From positions 1,984,001 to 2,048,000 of the forward strand of contig NZ_CP035319.1 in the NCBI RefSeq assembly GCF_004328705.1: 64,000 nucleotides of DNA. Direction: 5' to 3'. Both the position numbers and the translations under genes were made by a program. This DNA comes from Rhodococcus sp. ABRD24 (lineage in GTDB: Bacteria; Actinomycetota; Actinomycetes; Mycobacteriales; Mycobacteriaceae). This document shows positions 23,937-34,155 of the stretch, piece after piece (positions within the stretch are counted from its first letter, which is position 1; each line of letters starts with the position of its first letter). A model generated the notes under the pieces. That model made no database searches and was not told where the DNA came from. It saw only the letters and a list, made by a program, of their open reading frames with translations.

Positions 23937-25643
23937 ATGAAGTGGAACCGCCAACGCCCGTCGCCCATGCCCAGCCACCGTTACCGCCCGTACTCCGAGC
24001 GGGTCCCGGTGCCGGTGACCGAACGCCATTGGCCCGCCGCCCGTACCACTGCCGCACCGCTGTGGGTGCCGGTCGATCTGCGCGACGGCAATCAGGCCCT
24101 CGCCGAACCGATGGACCCGACCCGCAAGCGCCGCTTCTTCGAACTCATGATCTCCCTGGGCTACAAGGAGATCGAGGTTGGCTACCCGTCGGCCAGCGAG
24201 ACCGATTTCGACTTCGTCCGCGACCTCGCCGAGCAGGATCTGGTGCCCGAGGACGTCACGATCGTCGTGTTCACCGCCGCCCGCACCGATCTCATCGAGC
24301 GCACCTTCGAGTCGGTGCGCGGGCTGCCGAACGTGGTGCTGCACATGTACACCGCGACGGCGCCCACCTGGCGTGACGTTGTGCTCAGACATGACCGGGA
24401 ATCGCTGCACCGCTTGATCTTCGACGCAGCCCAGGAAGTCGCTCGCGGCGGCGACAACCAACCCGGTGTGCGGTTCGAGTTCTCGCCCGAGGTGTTCAAC
24501 CTCACCGAACCCGACTACATGCTGCAGGTGTGCGACAGCCTCACCGAGCTGTGGGACGCCTCCCTGGACCGCCCAGTGATCCACAATCTTCCTGCGACGG
24601 TTGAGATCTCCACGCCAAATGTCTACGCAGACCAGATCGAATACATGCACCGCAACCTGGCGCGCCGCGAGTCGGTCATCCTGTCGGTACACCCGCACAA
24701 CGACCGCGGCACCGGGGTCGCGTGCGCCGAGCTGGCGGTCCTGGCCGGGGCGCAGAGGGTGGAGGGCTGCCTGTTCGGCAACGGAGAGCGCACCGGCAAC
24801 GTCGACCTGGTCACCCTGGCACTGAACCTGCATGCGCAGGGCGTCGATCCGATGATCGACTTCTCCGACATCGACACCGTGAAGCGAACGGTGGAATACT
24901 GCAACAGGATCGACGTCCACGCCCGCCACCCGTACGGCGGCGACCTGGTGTACACCGCATTCTCTGGCACTCACCAGGACGCGATCAAGAAGGGCTTCAC
25001 GCATCACTACGCGCAGGCCGAAGCTGCGGGCGTCGACCCGAGGCAGGCACCATGGGACGTACCGTATCTGCCGATCGACCCGCACGACGTCGGCCGGGAT
25101 TACGAGGCGGTGATCCGTGTGAACAGCCAGTCCGGCAAGGGCGGGATCGCCTACCTGCTGCAGACCGGATACGGCATCGACCTGCCGCGACCACTGCAGA
25201 TCGACTTTGCACGGCACGTGCAGCGCGCTACCGACGACAGCGGGATCGAGATCACCGCCGGCCAGCTGTGGGAGCTGCTGCTGACCGAGTACAGCTTCGA
25301 CGGCCACCTCGGTCAGTGGTCGATCGAACACCAGGAGGAGGGCGATCACCTGCGGGTGCGGGCCGGTTTCGGCGACGAGACGATCAGCGGCGAAGCATCC
25401 GGAAGCGGCCCGGTCGAGGCGCTCACCAACATTCTGGCCGATCATGGCCGGCCAGTCGAAGTGCTGTCGCTGCTCCAGCAGTCGGTGGGCGAGGGCAGCG
25501 ACGGCCGGGCCGTGACGTATGCCGAGTGCAACGCCGGCGGCGTCACCCGCTGGGGCGTCGGATTCGACCAATCGGTGACGGCGTCCGCGCTGCGTGCGGT
25601 GCTGGCGGCAACCTCCCGCATCGAGCTTCCTACCAGGGCGTGA
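23937..25643 (+). CDS. leuA: 2-isopropylmalate synthase (LeuA)
   Basis: 568 residues. It condenses acetyl-CoA with 2-ketoisovalerate, the first committed step of leucine synthesis. This is the long LeuA form found in mycobacteria. [20 protein letters not shown] is the N-terminal substrate and metal loop, [20 protein letters not shown] gives the metal-ligand histidine region, and [20 protein letters not shown] is the second HMGL signature. The C-terminal regulatory domain (about 440-568) binds leucine for feedback. The ATG at 23937 follows AGGAG; the frame continues upstream, but a leader peptide and hairpin occupy that space. No other leucine genes adjoin it. Confidence 0.92.
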   Translation: MKWNRQRPSPMPSHRYRPYSERVPVPVTERHWPAARTTAAPLWVPVDLRDGNQALAEPMDPTRKRRFFELMISLGYKEIEVGYPSASETDFDFVRDLAEQDLVPEDVTIVVFTAARTDLIERTFESVRGLPNVVLHMYTATAPTWRDVVLRHDRESLHRLIFDAAQEVARGGDNQPGVRFEFSPEVFNLTEPDYMLQVCDSLTELWDASLDRPVIHNLPATVEISTPNVYADQIEYMHRNLARRESVILSVHPHNDRGTGVACAELAVLAGAQRVEGCLFGNGERTGNVDLVTLALNLHAQGVDPMIDFSDIDTVKRTVEYCNRIDVHARHPYGGDLVYTAFSGTHQDAIKKGFTHHYAQAEAAGVDPRQAPWDVPYLPIDPHDVGRDYEAVIRVNSQSGKGGIAYLLQTGYGIDLPRPLQIDFARHVQRATDDSGIEITAGQLWELLLTEYSFDGHLGQWSIEHQEEGDHLRVRAGFGDETISGEASGSGPVEALTNILADHGRPVEVLSLLQQSVGEGSDGRAVTYAECNAGGVTRWGVGFDQSVTASALRAVLAATSRIELPTRA

Positions 25644-25702
25644 CCGGCGTCACTACGGGTTGCGGAATGCTGGGACCAGTGTCACCGTTGTAAACACAGT
25701 CT

Positions 25703-25714
25703 TTGAAGTTTCAA
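25703..25714. promoter_or_regulatory. Palindrome upstream of the YceI gene
   Basis: TTGAAGTTTCAA (TTGAA-2-TTCAA) lies 22 bases before the YceI ATG. It looks like a MarR-type operator. No MarR gene is in the window. Confidence 0.45.
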
Positions 25715-25735
25715 CTACTTTCCTCGGGAGTTCTC

Positions 25736-26287
25736 ATGACCGCCGCCATCGCCCTGCCCAACCTGTCCTCCGGTACCTGGGCCATCGATCCCACCCACTC
25801 GACCGTCGGCTTCATGGTCCGGCACCTCGTCGTCAGCAAGGTCCGCGGCACGTTCAACGACTTCACCGGCGCGATCACGGTCGCTGCGGACGGCACCCCG
25901 TCCGTCCAGGCCGAGATCCAGGTCGCGTCCATCGATACCAACAACGAGCAGCGCGACGGCCACATCAAGTCGGCCGACTTCTTCGACGTCGAGCAGTTCC
26001 CGACAGCCACGTTCGTCTCCACCGCGGTGCGCCCGGCCGGCTCGAACTTCGTAGTCGAGGGCGAATTCACGCTCCACGGCGTGACCAAGCCGGTCGAGCT
26101 CGCCCTCGAGTTCCTCGGTGTGAACCCGGGCATGGGCAACGGCCCGGTCGCCGGGTTCGAGGCCTCGACCACCCTCAACCGCAAGGACTTCGGCATCACC
26201 ATCGACATGCCGCTCGAGGGCGGCGGCGCAGTGGTCGGCGACAAGATCACCATCAACCTCGAGATCGAGGCAGGCCTGCAGGGCTGA
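25736..26287 (+). CDS. YceI-family protein
   Basis: 183 residues. SSGTWAIDPTHSTVGFMVRH is the N-terminal YceI signature; KVRGTFNDFTGAITV, IDTNNEQRDGHIKSADFFDV and VEGEFTLHGVTKPVEL are the other family blocks of the lipocalin-like barrel that binds long isoprenoids in some members. There is no signal peptide, so it is cytoplasmic here, unlike the periplasmic E. coli YceI. The ATG at 25736 follows GGGAG. It is followed by a strong bidirectional hairpin, so it is a single-gene unit. A MarR-type palindrome suggests stress or redox control. Physiological role unknown. Confidence 0.88.
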   Translation: MTAAIALPNLSSGTWAIDPTHSTVGFMVRHLVVSKVRGTFNDFTGAITVAADGTPSVQAEIQVASIDTNNEQRDGHIKSADFFDVEQFPTATFVSTAVRPAGSNFVVEGEFTLHGVTKPVELALEFLGVNPGMGNGPVAGFEASTTLNRKDFGITIDMPLEGGGAVVGDKITINLEIEAGLQG

Positions 26288-26303
26288 TCAGGCCCCACAG
26301 ACT

Positions 26304-26342
26304 ACGCACCCGTCATGGCTCCCCCTGCCATGACGGGTGCGT
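26304..26342. terminator. Hairpin terminator between yceI and paaI
   Basis: Perfect 16-base arms (ACGCACCCGTCATGGC, complement 26327-26342) with a 7-base loop, between convergent genes, so it may serve both strands. Confidence 0.75.
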
Positions 26343-26375
26343 TCGCGTCTCGGAATCCCGGGCCGGGAAACCGGC

Positions 26376-26780
26376 TCACCGAGAGCGCGCGAAGGACCTG
26401 CTGTCGCCACGGAACTCAGCGATGGCCTTACCCTGAACCCGCACGGTGACATCGTAGATACCGTTGCGGCCGTATCGTTCCCGCTCAACCGCCTCGGCCA
26501 CCAGCTCGTCACCCACCCGCGTGGGGGCAATGAACCGAATGTCCGCCCGCGCGGCGACCGCAGGTTCGTCGTACCCGTTGCACGCGAGCGCAAATGTCGT
26601 GTCTGCAAGGACGAACACGAATCCCCCGTGCGTGATCCCGTGCCCGTTCACCATGGTCTCGCGGACCGTCATCGATGCAACCGCATGGCCCGGAGCGAGT
26701 TCGCGCACCTCGATTCCCAAGGCCTGCGAGGCCACATCGGCTTCGAACATCTCTCGCGCCGAACGGTATTCGACGGTCAT
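26376..26780 (-). CDS. paaI: Hydroxyphenylacetyl-CoA thioesterase PaaI
   Basis: 134 residues, single hotdog domain. GHGITHGGFVFVLADTTFAL (about residues 45-64) contains the HGG motif and the catalytic aspartate region of PaaI-type enzymes; CNGYDEPAVAARADIRFIAP follows. It hydrolyses stalled ring-hydroxylated CoA esters and so frees CoA when the phenylacetate pathway jams. The ATG overlaps the EthD-like stop (ATGA). Third gene of the paaZ - EthD - paaI operon. Confidence 0.9.
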   Translation of the reverse strand: MTVEYRSAREMFEADVASQALGIEVRELAPGHAVASMTVRETMVNGHGITHGGFVFVLADTTFALACNGYDEPAVAARADIRFIAPTRVGDELVAEAVERERYGRNGIYDVTVRVQGKAIAEFRGDSRSFARSR

Positions 26781-27106
26781 ACCTCTCCTACCTGTTCCTG
26801 GACGGATTCCTCTTCCAGGGTGAACATCGTGACGCCCCCGGTGGCGAAGTTACGGACATCCCGGCCCGCTTCCCGCATCTCCGCCGATGCCAGTCCGGCA
26901 TGCATCGTCTCGGCATCCGGGAAGCACAGCGACGCAATCGAGTGATAGGCAGGGCTGCCGCCGTCGAGTGCACGGCACTTTCCCCACGTATAGTCCGACA
27001 GGCCGGGGACCCTGCGCGCCAGGGGCATGTGGATCGAGCGATAGTGGGCCTCGAAGGCCTCGGGGTCCTCGGGGTGCCCGTAACAGACCACCACTTTGCA
27101 CCCCAC
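26777..27106 (-). CDS. EthD-domain protein in the paa operon
   Basis: 109 residues. KVVVCYGHPEDPEAFEAHYR and HMPLARRVPGLSDYTWGKCR are the N-terminal EthD/dimeric alpha-beta barrel pattern (YxxxHxPLA), and HSIASLCFPDAETMHAGLAS follows. The GTG at 27106 lies just after the paaZ stop and has GGAGGG nine bases before it; a start at 27133 inside paaZ is possible but has no ribosome-binding site. EthD-like proteins help an ether-degrading P450 in Rhodococcus, and related barrels bind or isomerise aromatic acids. Its role in phenylacetate breakdown is unknown. Overlaps paaI by four bases. Confidence 0.78.
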   Translation of the reverse strand: MGCKVVVCYGHPEDPEAFEAHYRSIHMPLARRVPGLSDYTWGKCRALDGGSPAYHSIASLCFPDAETMHAGLASAEMREAGRDVRNFATGGVTMFTLEEESVQEQVGEV

Positions 27107-27107
27107 C

Positions 27108-29159
27108 TCAGAGCCCTCCATCACTGGACGCACCCTTGGCCACGAGAGTCAGGACGTCATATGTCGCCACCGTATCGCCATCCTGGTTCGCGACCACGGC
27201 GTCCCACCGGACCTCGCCGTAGTCGGCGCTGCTGCGCGGTGTGATCAGCTTCGCCGTCAACGTCACGGTGAGGCTGTCGTCCGCCTTCACGGGGGTCAGG
27301 AAACGCAGACTGTCGACGCCGAAGTTCGCAAGGACCGGTCCGGGATTCGGCTCGACGAACAGTCCGGCCGCAAGCGAGACCACGAGGTAGCCGTGCGCGA
27401 CGATGCCACCGAAGAGCGGGTTCGCCGCAGCAGCATCGGGATCGGTGTGCGCGTAGAAGGTGTCGCCGGTGAACTCTGCGAAATGGTCGATGTCGGCCAG
27501 TGTGACTTGCCGCGGTCCTCCGACGACGGTGTCACCGATCCGCAACTGCGCCAGGTTCTTCCGAAAGGGATGGACCCCGTCGTCGGTTCGACGCGATCCC
27601 GGAACCCAGCGGTTGCCGACGGCAGTGAGGATGTCGGGGGTAGCCTGGACCGCGGTGCGCTGCATGTGATGCAGGACTCCCCGGATGCCACCGAGCTCCT
27701 CACCTCCACCAGCGCGGCCCGGACCACCGTGCACGAGCACGGGGAGCGGCGAACCATGCCCGGTCGACTCCCGCGCATCGTCGCGGTTGAGCACCAGGAC
27801 TCGTCCGTGGAAGGGCGCCAGCCCCAGCACGATATCGCGGGCCAGCGCGACGTCGCGGGTAACGAGAGAGGCCACGAGGCTGCCCTTGCCGCGGGCCGCG
27901 AACTCGATCAGCTCGTCGGTCCCGTCGTATCCGATCACCGTGCTCACCGGACCGAACGCCTCGATGTCGTGCGGCTCGTCAGCGGCCTTGTCATCACAGC
28001 GCAACAGGATCGGGGGCAGGAACGCACCGGTCGACCTGTCCGCACCCACGACCTCGAAGTCCTCCGGATCCCCCACCACGATCTGCGCCGACTTCGTCAG
28101 TCCACGAAGCGCTTTCAACACCTCGTCGCGCTGCTCGATGCTGGCCAGGGCGCCCATGGTGACCCCCTCGGCGTCGGGAGCCCCGACCACGACCCGCGCC
28201 AAGCGGCCCCGCACGGCCTCGACGACGTCGTCGACGAGCCCCGACGGAACGAGAGCACGACGGATCGCGGTGCACTTCTGGCCGGCCTTCACGGTCATCT
28301 CCGTGACGAGTTGCTTGACGTAGAGGTCGAACTCCTCGCTGCCGGGTTCGACGTCAGCACCGAGGATCGAGGCGTTGAGCGAATCTGCCTCGGCATTGAA
28401 GTGCACGCCCTCGGCGACAACTCTCGGATGGACCCGCAGCATCGCCGCGGTGTCTGCAGATCCGGTGAACGCGACCGAGTCCTGCCCATCGAGGTGGTCG
28501 AGCAGATCCCGCGCGCTGCCGGACAGCAGCTGGACGGACCCTTCCGGCAACAGTCCGGACTCGATGATGCGGCGGAACACCAGTTCGGTGAGATAGGCCG
28601 TCTGGCTCGCCGGCTTCACGATCGACGGAACACCGGCGATGAATGCCGGTGCCAGCTTCTCGAGGAAGCCCCAGACGGGGAAGTTGAATGCGTTGATCTG
28701 GACGGCGACACCGCGACGCGAGGTGTACACGTGCTGACCGAGAAAGGTCCCCGCCTTGCCGAGTTGCTCATGGGTCCCGTCGAGGTAGACGGTGTCGTTC
28801 GGCAGTTCACGCCGCGCCTTGCTCGCGTAGCTCAGCAGGGTTCCGAAGCCGCCGTCGATGTCGACACCGGAATCCCGACGTGTCGCGCCGGTCGCGGTGG
28901 ACAGCTCGTAGAACTCCTCCTTGCCGGCCATGAGAGTCAAGGCCAACGCCTTCAGCGCTGCGGCGCGCTCGTGGAAGGTCAGCTCGGCCAGCGCGGGCCC
29001 GCCGACCTCACGGGCGTGCGCGACCATTCCCGCGACATCGAGCCCGGTAGACGAGATGCGCGCCACCTCGGAGCCGTCCACCGCGCTCAGCAGCGGGGTT
29101 CCAGCATCGGGTGCCGTGTACCAGCTCCCGGCGACGTAACTTTGCACTAACCTGCTCAC
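27108..29159 (-). CDS. paaZ: PaaZ: oxepin-CoA hydrolase / semialdehyde dehydrogenase
   Basis: 683 residues, the length of E. coli PaaZ. The N-terminal 520 residues are an aldehyde dehydrogenase with catalytic Cys in [18 protein letters not shown] and Glu in [13 protein letters not shown]. The C-terminal 150 residues are an R-specific enoyl-CoA hydratase (MaoC) domain with [20 protein letters not shown] and [20 protein letters not shown]. The hydratase opens the oxepin-CoA ring and the dehydrogenase oxidises the resulting semialdehyde. The GTG at 29159 is preceded by AAAGAGG; a TTG six bases upstream is the alternative. Both domains look intact. Divergent from paaF. Confidence 0.94.
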   Translation of the reverse strand: MSRLVQSYVAGSWYTAPDAGTPLLSAVDGSEVARISSTGLDVAGMVAHAREVGGPALAELTFHERAAALKALALTLMAGKEEFYELSTATGATRRDSGVDIDGGFGTLLSYASKARRELPNDTVYLDGTHEQLGKAGTFLGQHVYTSRRGVAVQINAFNFPVWGFLEKLAPAFIAGVPSIVKPASQTAYLTELVFRRIIESGLLPEGSVQLLSGSARDLLDHLDGQDSVAFTGSADTAAMLRVHPRVVAEGVHFNAEADSLNASILGADVEPGSEEFDLYVKQLVTEMTVKAGQKCTAIRRALVPSGLVDDVVEAVRGRLARVVVGAPDAEGVTMGALASIEQRDEVLKALRGLTKSAQIVVGDPEDFEVVGADRSTGAFLPPILLRCDDKAADEPHDIEAFGPVSTVIGYDGTDELIEFAARGKGSLVASLVTRDVALARDIVLGLAPFHGRVLVLNRDDARESTGHGSPLPVLVHGGPGRAGGGEELGGIRGVLHHMQRTAVQATPDILTAVGNRWVPGSRRTDDGVHPFRKNLAQLRIGDTVVGGPRQVTLADIDHFAEFTGDTFYAHTDPDAAAANPLFGGIVAHGYLVVSLAAGLFVEPNPGPVLANFGVDSLRFLTPVKADDSLTVTLTAKLITPRSSADYGEVRWDAVVANQDGDTVATYDVLTLVAKGASSDGGL

Positions 29160-29174
29160 GAACAACCTCTTTCC

Positions 29175-29188
29175 ACCGTACGTTCGGT
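29175..29188. promoter_or_regulatory. PaaR operator 1 (in front of paaZ)
   Basis: ACCGTACGTTCGGT, 16 bases upstream of the paaZ start, matches the ACCGAA-2-TTCGGT palindrome with one half-site mismatch and is followed by CGGTAATC as at the other sites. Confidence 0.5.
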
Positions 29189-29291
29189 CGGTAATCAGAA
29201 TCGCTAGACTCGATGCTGATTGTCAAGGTCTGGCGCATAATCTAGCTACCGAGACGCATCCGACGAGATTCGAACTTACCCTTGCGCCCCG

Positions 29292-29305
29292 ACCGAAGGT
29301 TCGGT
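29292..29305. promoter_or_regulatory. PaaR operator 2 (in front of paaF)
   Basis: ACCGAAGGTTCGGT, identical to the site in front of the TetR gene (37898-37911). It lies in the 275-base paaZ-paaF gap; nothing else recognisable is seen there. Confidence 0.7.
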
Positions 29306-29434
29306 TACTAATTGAAGCGAGCACGCCGCGAAGGAGACGAAAGTGGTGCAAGCAATCCCGATGCGTGGAGCCCGCATCCCCTGCGAGAGCTCGGGCCTGA
29401 CCCCCGCCGGGCTCGCCCAGCCGAGCGAGGCCCC

Positions 29435-30163
29435 GTGAACACCCTGACGATCGACGATCGCGCCGACCGGATGGTGGTCACTCTCGATCGCCCCCAGCAA
29501 CGCAATGCGATCAACGCCGAGATGATCTCGGAACTACACCAGGTCTGCGCGCTCCTCGAGGATGCACCGAAGCCGTTGCTGATCAGCGGCTCCGGCGACC
29601 ACTTCGCAGGTGGCGCCGATATCGCGGAACTGAGGGAGCGGGGACGCGACGAGGCGCTCGCGGGCATCAATCGCAATCTGTTCGACCGCATTGCAGGGCT
29701 GCCCATGCCCACCGTCGCTGCGGTGAGCGGGTTCGCGCTCGGCGGCGGAGCTGAGCTGTCGTACGCCTGCGACATCCGGGTCGCGACGGAAACCGCGGTG
29801 TTCGGCAACCCGGAGCCAGGTCTCGGCATCATGGCCGCTGCCGGCGCCAGCTATCGCCTTCAGGAACTGGTCGGCAGGTCGATCGCGAAGCAGGTTCTCC
29901 TCGCCGGCCGAAACCTGGACGCAGCGGCGGCGCTCCGCAGCGGGCTCGTGATCAGCGTCGTGGCCCCCGGCGAACACATCGCCGCCGCGCACGGCATCGT
30001 CGATCGCATCAACCGCTCCGCACCGCTAGCGCTCAGGCTCACCAAGCTGATCGCCGATGCACCCGGAACTCACTCCTTCGCCGACGACATCGCCCAGGCG
30101 GTGCTGTTCGAGAGCCGGGACAAACACGACCGTATGACGGCCTTTCTGGAGAAGAAGAAATGA
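29435..30163 (+). CDS. paaF: Enoyl-CoA hydratase PaaF
   Basis: 242 residues, crotonase fold. SGSGDHFAGGADIAELRERG forms the first half of the oxyanion hole, and AVSGFALGGGAELSYACDIR is the family signature. GNPEPGLGIMAAAG carries the catalytic Glu region, although the usual PGxGGTQRL is changed to AAAGASYRL. It is expected to hydrate 2,3-dehydroadipyl-CoA. The GTG at 29435 follows GAGG; it is the first gene of the long plus-strand paa operon and overlaps paaH by four bases. PaaF and PaaG are both crotonases; the order and the motifs support this assignment. Confidence 0.82.
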   Translation: MNTLTIDDRADRMVVTLDRPQQRNAINAEMISELHQVCALLEDAPKPLLISGSGDHFAGGADIAELRERGRDEALAGINRNLFDRIAGLPMPTVAAVSGFALGGGAELSYACDIRVATETAVFGNPEPGLGIMAAAGASYRLQELVGRSIAKQVLLAGRNLDAAAALRSGLVISVVAPGEHIAAAHGIVDRINRSAPLALRLTKLIADAPGTHSFADDIAQAVLFESRDKHDRMTAFLEKKK

Positions 30164-31014
30164 TGAGCACAATCCCCGGCCACGTCGGTGTCGTCGGTGG
30201 CGGACGCATGGGTGCCGGCATCGCGCAGGTATTCGCGACACTCGGTTCCGCTGTCACCATCGCCGAGAGCGGCGACCGGCAGGCGGCCCTCACCCGGGTT
30301 TCGGACGGACTGGACCGGGCACACGAGCGTGGCCGGCTCGGCGACTCCGATCCGGCGACCGTACTCGGACGAGTGTCGCTCGTCAGCGCACCGGACGAGC
30401 TGCCGGCCGGCCTCGATCTTGTGGTCGAGGCCGTTCCGGAATCGGTGCAGCTCAAGCTCGGCGTGCTCGCCCTCGTGGAGAAGACGGTCGATCCGGCGAC
30501 GGTGATCGCAACCAACACCAGTTCGATATCGATCGCCGAACTCGGTGCGGTACTGGATAATCCACGTCGATTGATCGGAATGCACTTCTTCAATCCGGTA
30601 CCGGCATCGACACTCGTCGAGATCATCCGGACTCCGTCGACCGACACCGACGTCGTGGCGCGGGTGTGCGAGTGGGTCTCCCAGCTCGGCAAGTCACAGG
30701 TGCTGGTCAACGATTCGCCGGGCTTCGCGACGAGCCGGCTCGGCGTCTGTCTCGGACTCGAGGCGATCCGAATGCTCGAGGAAGGTGTCGCCGATGCCGA
30801 GTCCATAGATCGTGCAATGGAATTGGGCTATCGACACCCCATGGGCCCGCTTCGTTCCACCGATCTCGTGGGCCTCGACGTTCGCCTCGCCATCGCCGAG
30901 CACCTGACGGCGACACTCGGCGAACGCTTCAAGCCCCCCGCCCTGCTCCGCGAAAAGGTGGCACGGGGCGAACTCGGCCGCAAATCCGGCCAGGGTTTCT
31001 TCAATTGGTCCTGA
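30160..31014 (+). CDS. paaH: 3-hydroxyadipyl-CoA dehydrogenase PaaH
   Basis: 284 residues. The Rossmann motif GVVGGGRMGAGIAQVFATLG binds NAD. VVEAVPESVQLKLGVLALVE, TNTSSISIAEL and GMHFFNPVP (catalytic His) are the signatures of 3-hydroxyacyl-CoA dehydrogenases, and the C-terminal helical domain ends GELGRKSGQGFFNWS. It oxidises 3-hydroxyadipyl-CoA to 3-oxoadipyl-CoA. It starts ATGATG overlapping the paaF stop. Confidence 0.9.
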   Translation: MMSTIPGHVGVVGGGRMGAGIAQVFATLGSAVTIAESGDRQAALTRVSDGLDRAHERGRLGDSDPATVLGRVSLVSAPDELPAGLDLVVEAVPESVQLKLGVLALVEKTVDPATVIATNTSSISIAELGAVLDNPRRLIGMHFFNPVPASTLVEIIRTPSTDTDVVARVCEWVSQLGKSQVLVNDSPGFATSRLGVCLGLEAIRMLEEGVADAESIDRAMELGYRHPMGPLRSTDLVGLDVRLAIAEHLTATLGERFKPPALLREKVARGELGRKSGQGFFNWS

Positions 31015-31057
31015 GTCGACACTCGGGCCCGTATTCCACTGACAGGAGAAGCATTCC

Positions 31058-31849
31058 ATGAGCAGTATCGACACGGTGGGGCTGTCCACGACTGCGGGCC
31101 TGGCGACGATCACCCTGCGCCGCGCGGGCGCGTCCAACGCGCTGGATCGCGCAATGAAAGAACAGCTGTCGGCTGCAGTGGAGACCGTGGCCGCAGACCG
31201 AACGGTGCGCGCCGTCCTCCTCGAGGCCGAGGGCAGGAACTTCTGCGTCGGTCAGGATCTCGCCGAACATGCTGCCGGCCTCGCGGCAGATCCCGCTCGC
31301 GCGATGGACACCGTAGGCGCACACTACAACCCGTTGCTCACATCACTTGCCGCGGTGCGCGTGCCGGTGGTCGTTTCGATCAACGGCGCATGCGTGGGTG
31401 CCGGCCTGGGCATCGCGCTGGCCGGAGACATCCGCATCGCGGGGGAAGGCGCCAGGTTCGCCACCGCTTTCGCGGGGATCGGACTGGCGAGCGACTCCGG
31501 ACTGAGTCACACGCTGGTCGAGATGCTCGGCCCGAGCCGGGCAACGGGATTGCTGATGCTCGGCGACCGGTTCTCGGCGGCCCAGGCCCTCGAGTGGGGT
31601 CTGGTCCACCGGGTCGTACCCGATGACGAACTCGCCGACGCAGCCCGGGCGCTGGCGCGCGAACTCGCAGCAGGACCGACCGCGGCCTACGTACACGTCA
31701 AGCGTCTCGTCTCGGCATCGTCGACGGGTCTCGCCGAGGCGCTCGAGCGTGAACGTGAGGCGCAGGAGGTCGTGGGCAGCTCGGCAGATCACGGCGCCGC
31801 CGTCGAAGCCTTCCTCGCCAAACGCGCACCGGTCTTCGAAGGCCGCTGA
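31058..31849 (+). CDS. paaG: 1,2-epoxyphenylacetyl-CoA isomerase PaaG
   Basis: 263 residues, crotonase fold. [16 protein letters not shown] and [20 protein letters not shown] are the oxyanion-hole segments. [20 protein letters not shown] has the SDSG aspartate that distinguishes PaaG from hydratases. It isomerises the ring epoxide to the seven-membered oxepin-CoA. ATG follows CAGGAG. Confidence 0.93.
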   Translation: MSSIDTVGLSTTAGLATITLRRAGASNALDRAMKEQLSAAVETVAADRTVRAVLLEAEGRNFCVGQDLAEHAAGLAADPARAMDTVGAHYNPLLTSLAAVRVPVVVSINGACVGAGLGIALAGDIRIAGEGARFATAFAGIGLASDSGLSHTLVEMLGPSRATGLLMLGDRFSAAQALEWGLVHRVVPDDELADAARALARELAAGPTAAYVHVKRLVSASSTGLAEALEREREAQEVVGSSADHGAAVEAFLAKRAPVFEGR

Positions 31850-31902
31850 CCGAGTCCGGCACACGCTTGTGCCGCCTGAAACTTCCATGCATACTCACAC
31901 CA

Positions 31903-31916
31903 ACCGATCATTCGGT
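31903..31916. promoter_or_regulatory. PaaR operator 3 (in front of paaA)
   Basis: ACCGATCATTCGGT, one half-site mismatch from the consensus, followed by AAT; 16 bases before the paaA ATG. It suggests that paaABCDEK also has an internal regulated promoter. Confidence 0.55.
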
Positions 31917-31932
31917 AATAGAAGCAGGACAT

Positions 31933-32886
31933 ATGACCTCGTCTATCGCAGAAAATGAGCTCCAGATCCAATTCGAGGAGACCATCTCGGCCGACCAGCG
32001 AGTCGAGCCGCGGGACTGGATGCCCGAGGGATACCGCAAGACTCTCGTCCGGCAGATCGCGCAGCACGCGCACTCCGAGATCATCGGTATGCAGCCCGAG
32101 GGCGCATGGATCACACGGGCGCCATCGCTGCGCCGCAAGGCGATCCTGATGGCGAAAGTACAGGACGAGGCCGGGCACGGCCTGTATCTGTACTCCGCGG
32201 CGGAAACACTCGGCGCCGACCGCAGCGACCTCACCGAGAAGCTGCTCGACGGGAGGCAGAAGTATTCGTCGATCTTCAACTATCCGACGCTGACCTTCGC
32301 CGATGTCGGCGTGATCGGCTGGCTCGTCGACGGTGCCGCGATCTGCAATCAGGTTCCGTTGTGCCGCAGTTCCTTCGGCCCGTACGCGCGGGCGATGATT
32401 CGCGTCTGCAAGGAGGAATCGTTTCATCAGCGGCAGGGCTACGAGCTACTCATGACGATGATGCGCGGTACCGACGCCCAGCGGAAGATGGTGCAGGAAT
32501 CTGTCGACCGCTGGTGGTGGCCGGCCCTGATGATGTTCGGCCCGCCCGACGACCAATCGCCGAACTCGGAGCAGTCGATGAAGTGGCGCATCAAGCGACA
32601 CACGAACGATGAACTACGTCAGCGGTTCGTCGACATGTCGATACCGCAGGCCGAAGCACTGGGCGTGACGTTCCCGGACCCCGATCTGAAATGGAATGCC
32701 GAGCGCGGAGCATACGACTTCGGCGAACCCGACTGGAGTGAGTTCATGCAGGTGATCGGCGGCAACGGCGCGTCCAGTGTGGAGCGCGTCGCCAATCGCC
32801 GGGCCGCACACGAGAACGGCGCCTGGGTACGCGAGGCCGCGACCGCCTTCGCCCGAGGGGCGAGCACGAAGGAGAACACACGATGA
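31933..32886 (+). CDS. paaA: Phenylacetyl-CoA epoxidase catalytic subunit PaaA
   Basis: 317 residues. It is the di-iron subunit that epoxidises the aromatic ring of phenylacetyl-CoA. Iron-ligand motifs are visible: [32 protein letters not shown] (ExxH) and [16 protein letters not shown] (ExxH). ATG follows AGCAGGA. It heads the contiguous paaABCDE block, with PaaC as structural partner and PaaE as electron donor. The stop overlaps paaB (ATGA). Confidence 0.97.
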   Translation: MTSSIAENELQIQFEETISADQRVEPRDWMPEGYRKTLVRQIAQHAHSEIIGMQPEGAWITRAPSLRRKAILMAKVQDEAGHGLYLYSAAETLGADRSDLTEKLLDGRQKYSSIFNYPTLTFADVGVIGWLVDGAAICNQVPLCRSSFGPYARAMIRVCKEESFHQRQGYELLMTMMRGTDAQRKMVQESVDRWWWPALMMFGPPDDQSPNSEQSMKWRIKRHTNDELRQRFVDMSIPQAEALGVTFPDPDLKWNAERGAYDFGEPDWSEFMQVIGGNGASSVERVANRRAAHENGAWVREAATAFARGASTKENTR

Positions 32887-33188
32887 ATGCAGCCGACCGG
32901 GTCACCAGCGCCGACTGGCCGTTGTACGAGGTATTCCTCCGCGGCAAGCGCGGACTCAATCACGTCCATGTCGGTTCGCTGCACGCCGCCGACGACGAGA
33001 TGGCGCTCAGACACGCCCGCGACGTCTACACCAGGCGCAACGAAGGCGTGAGCATCTGGGTGGTGCAGTCCAACTCGATCACAGCGTCAAGTCCGTCCGA
33101 GAAGGATCCGTACTTCGCCCCGAGTGGCGACAAGGTTTACCGCCACCCCACCTTCTACGAAATCCCCGACAACGTTCCCCACATGTGA
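32883..33188 (+). CDS. paaB: Phenylacetyl-CoA epoxidase subunit PaaB
   Basis: 101 residues. [20 protein letters not shown] at the N-terminus and [20 protein letters not shown] are PaaB family blocks. The subunit bridges PaaAC units and is needed for complex assembly. The start overlaps the paaA stop. Confidence 0.96.
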   Translation: MNAADRVTSADWPLYEVFLRGKRGLNHVHVGSLHAADDEMALRHARDVYTRRNEGVSIWVVQSNSITASSPSEKDPYFAPSGDKVYRHPTFYEIPDNVPHM

Positions 33189-33236
33189 TCCGGCCGGCAC
33201 GCTCGCGCGGCCGACCAGAATTTTCGAGGATGCACG

Positions 33237-34154
33237 ATGACCGACCACGACCATGCCTACGACGGCCTCGTCGACGAGGACAGCCACGGCCAATGGGCCT
33301 TCGGCACCAGCTTCGACGACCCGCTGGCCGGCGTCGACACCACGGTTCCCGACGACGTCGATCTCTCGGCGCTGGCCACCTATTGTCTGATGCTCGGCGA
33401 CGATGCACTGATCAGTTCACAGCGACTGACCGAATGGATCACGCGCGCACCGGAACTCGAGGAGGAGGTAGCTCTCGCGAACATCGGGCTCGACCTGCTC
33501 GGCCAGGCGCGCCTGCTCCTGGCTCGGGCGGCCGCGGCCGATGCGGCAGTCGTACCGCACATATCCGATACGGCACCGATTCCGGGCGAGGATGCGCTGG
33601 CCTTCTTCCGCGACGAGAACCAGTTTCGCAACGTTCGGCTCGCCGAGATCGACAACGGCGACTTCGCACAGACTGTTACGCGACTGCTGGTGTTCTCGAC
33701 ATGGCGACTCGCACTCCTCGACCGGCTACGGGAGTCACGTGATCCGGTCCTTGCCGCCGTCGCGATCAAGGGCGTCAAGGAAATGACCTACCACCGCGAC
33801 TATGCCGCCAGATGGGCCGTCACACTCGGCTGCGGCACAGCCGAATCGAAGACGCGGATGGAGTCTGCCCTGAGCCGGGTCTGGCCGTACGTCGACGAGC
33901 TCTTCGTTCCCACCGCCGAGGAACGCGCCCTCGCCGCAGTGGGTGTAGCGGTCGATCCCGGCGAACTGCGGGCCGAGTTCGACGCGATTATCGATCAGGT
34001 GTTGCGCGAGGCCGGTCTGTCCGCGCCCACCGGTCGCGTGGCCGGCACGGTAGGTGGGCGTGCGGGCCGTCAGGGCCTGCACACCGAGGCCCTCGGATTG
34101 ATCCTGGCCGAGATGCAGGTGGTCGCCCGGGCACACCCGGAAGGCGTGTGGTGA
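33237..34154 (+). CDS. paaC: Phenylacetyl-CoA epoxidase structural subunit PaaC
   Basis: 305 residues. A ferritin-like helical protein related to PaaA; LALAT-like YCLMLGDDALISSQRLTEWI, GLDLLGQARLLLARAAAADA and KEMTYHRDYAARWAVTLGCG are PaaC blocks. It holds PaaA in its active form and lacks a full set of iron ligands in the family. A 30-residue acidic N-terminus precedes the domain. ATG at 33237 follows GAGGATG; paaD starts two bases after the stop. Confidence 0.96.
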   Translation: MTDHDHAYDGLVDEDSHGQWAFGTSFDDPLAGVDTTVPDDVDLSALATYCLMLGDDALISSQRLTEWITRAPELEEEVALANIGLDLLGQARLLLARAAAADAAVVPHISDTAPIPGEDALAFFRDENQFRNVRLAEIDNGDFAQTVTRLLVFSTWRLALLDRLRESRDPVLAAVAIKGVKEMTYHRDYAARWAVTLGCGTAESKTRMESALSRVWPYVDELFVPTAEERALAAVGVAVDPGELRAEFDAIIDQVLREAGLSAPTGRVAGTVGGRAGRQGLHTEALGLILAEMQVVARAHPEGVW

Positions 34155-34155
34155 C

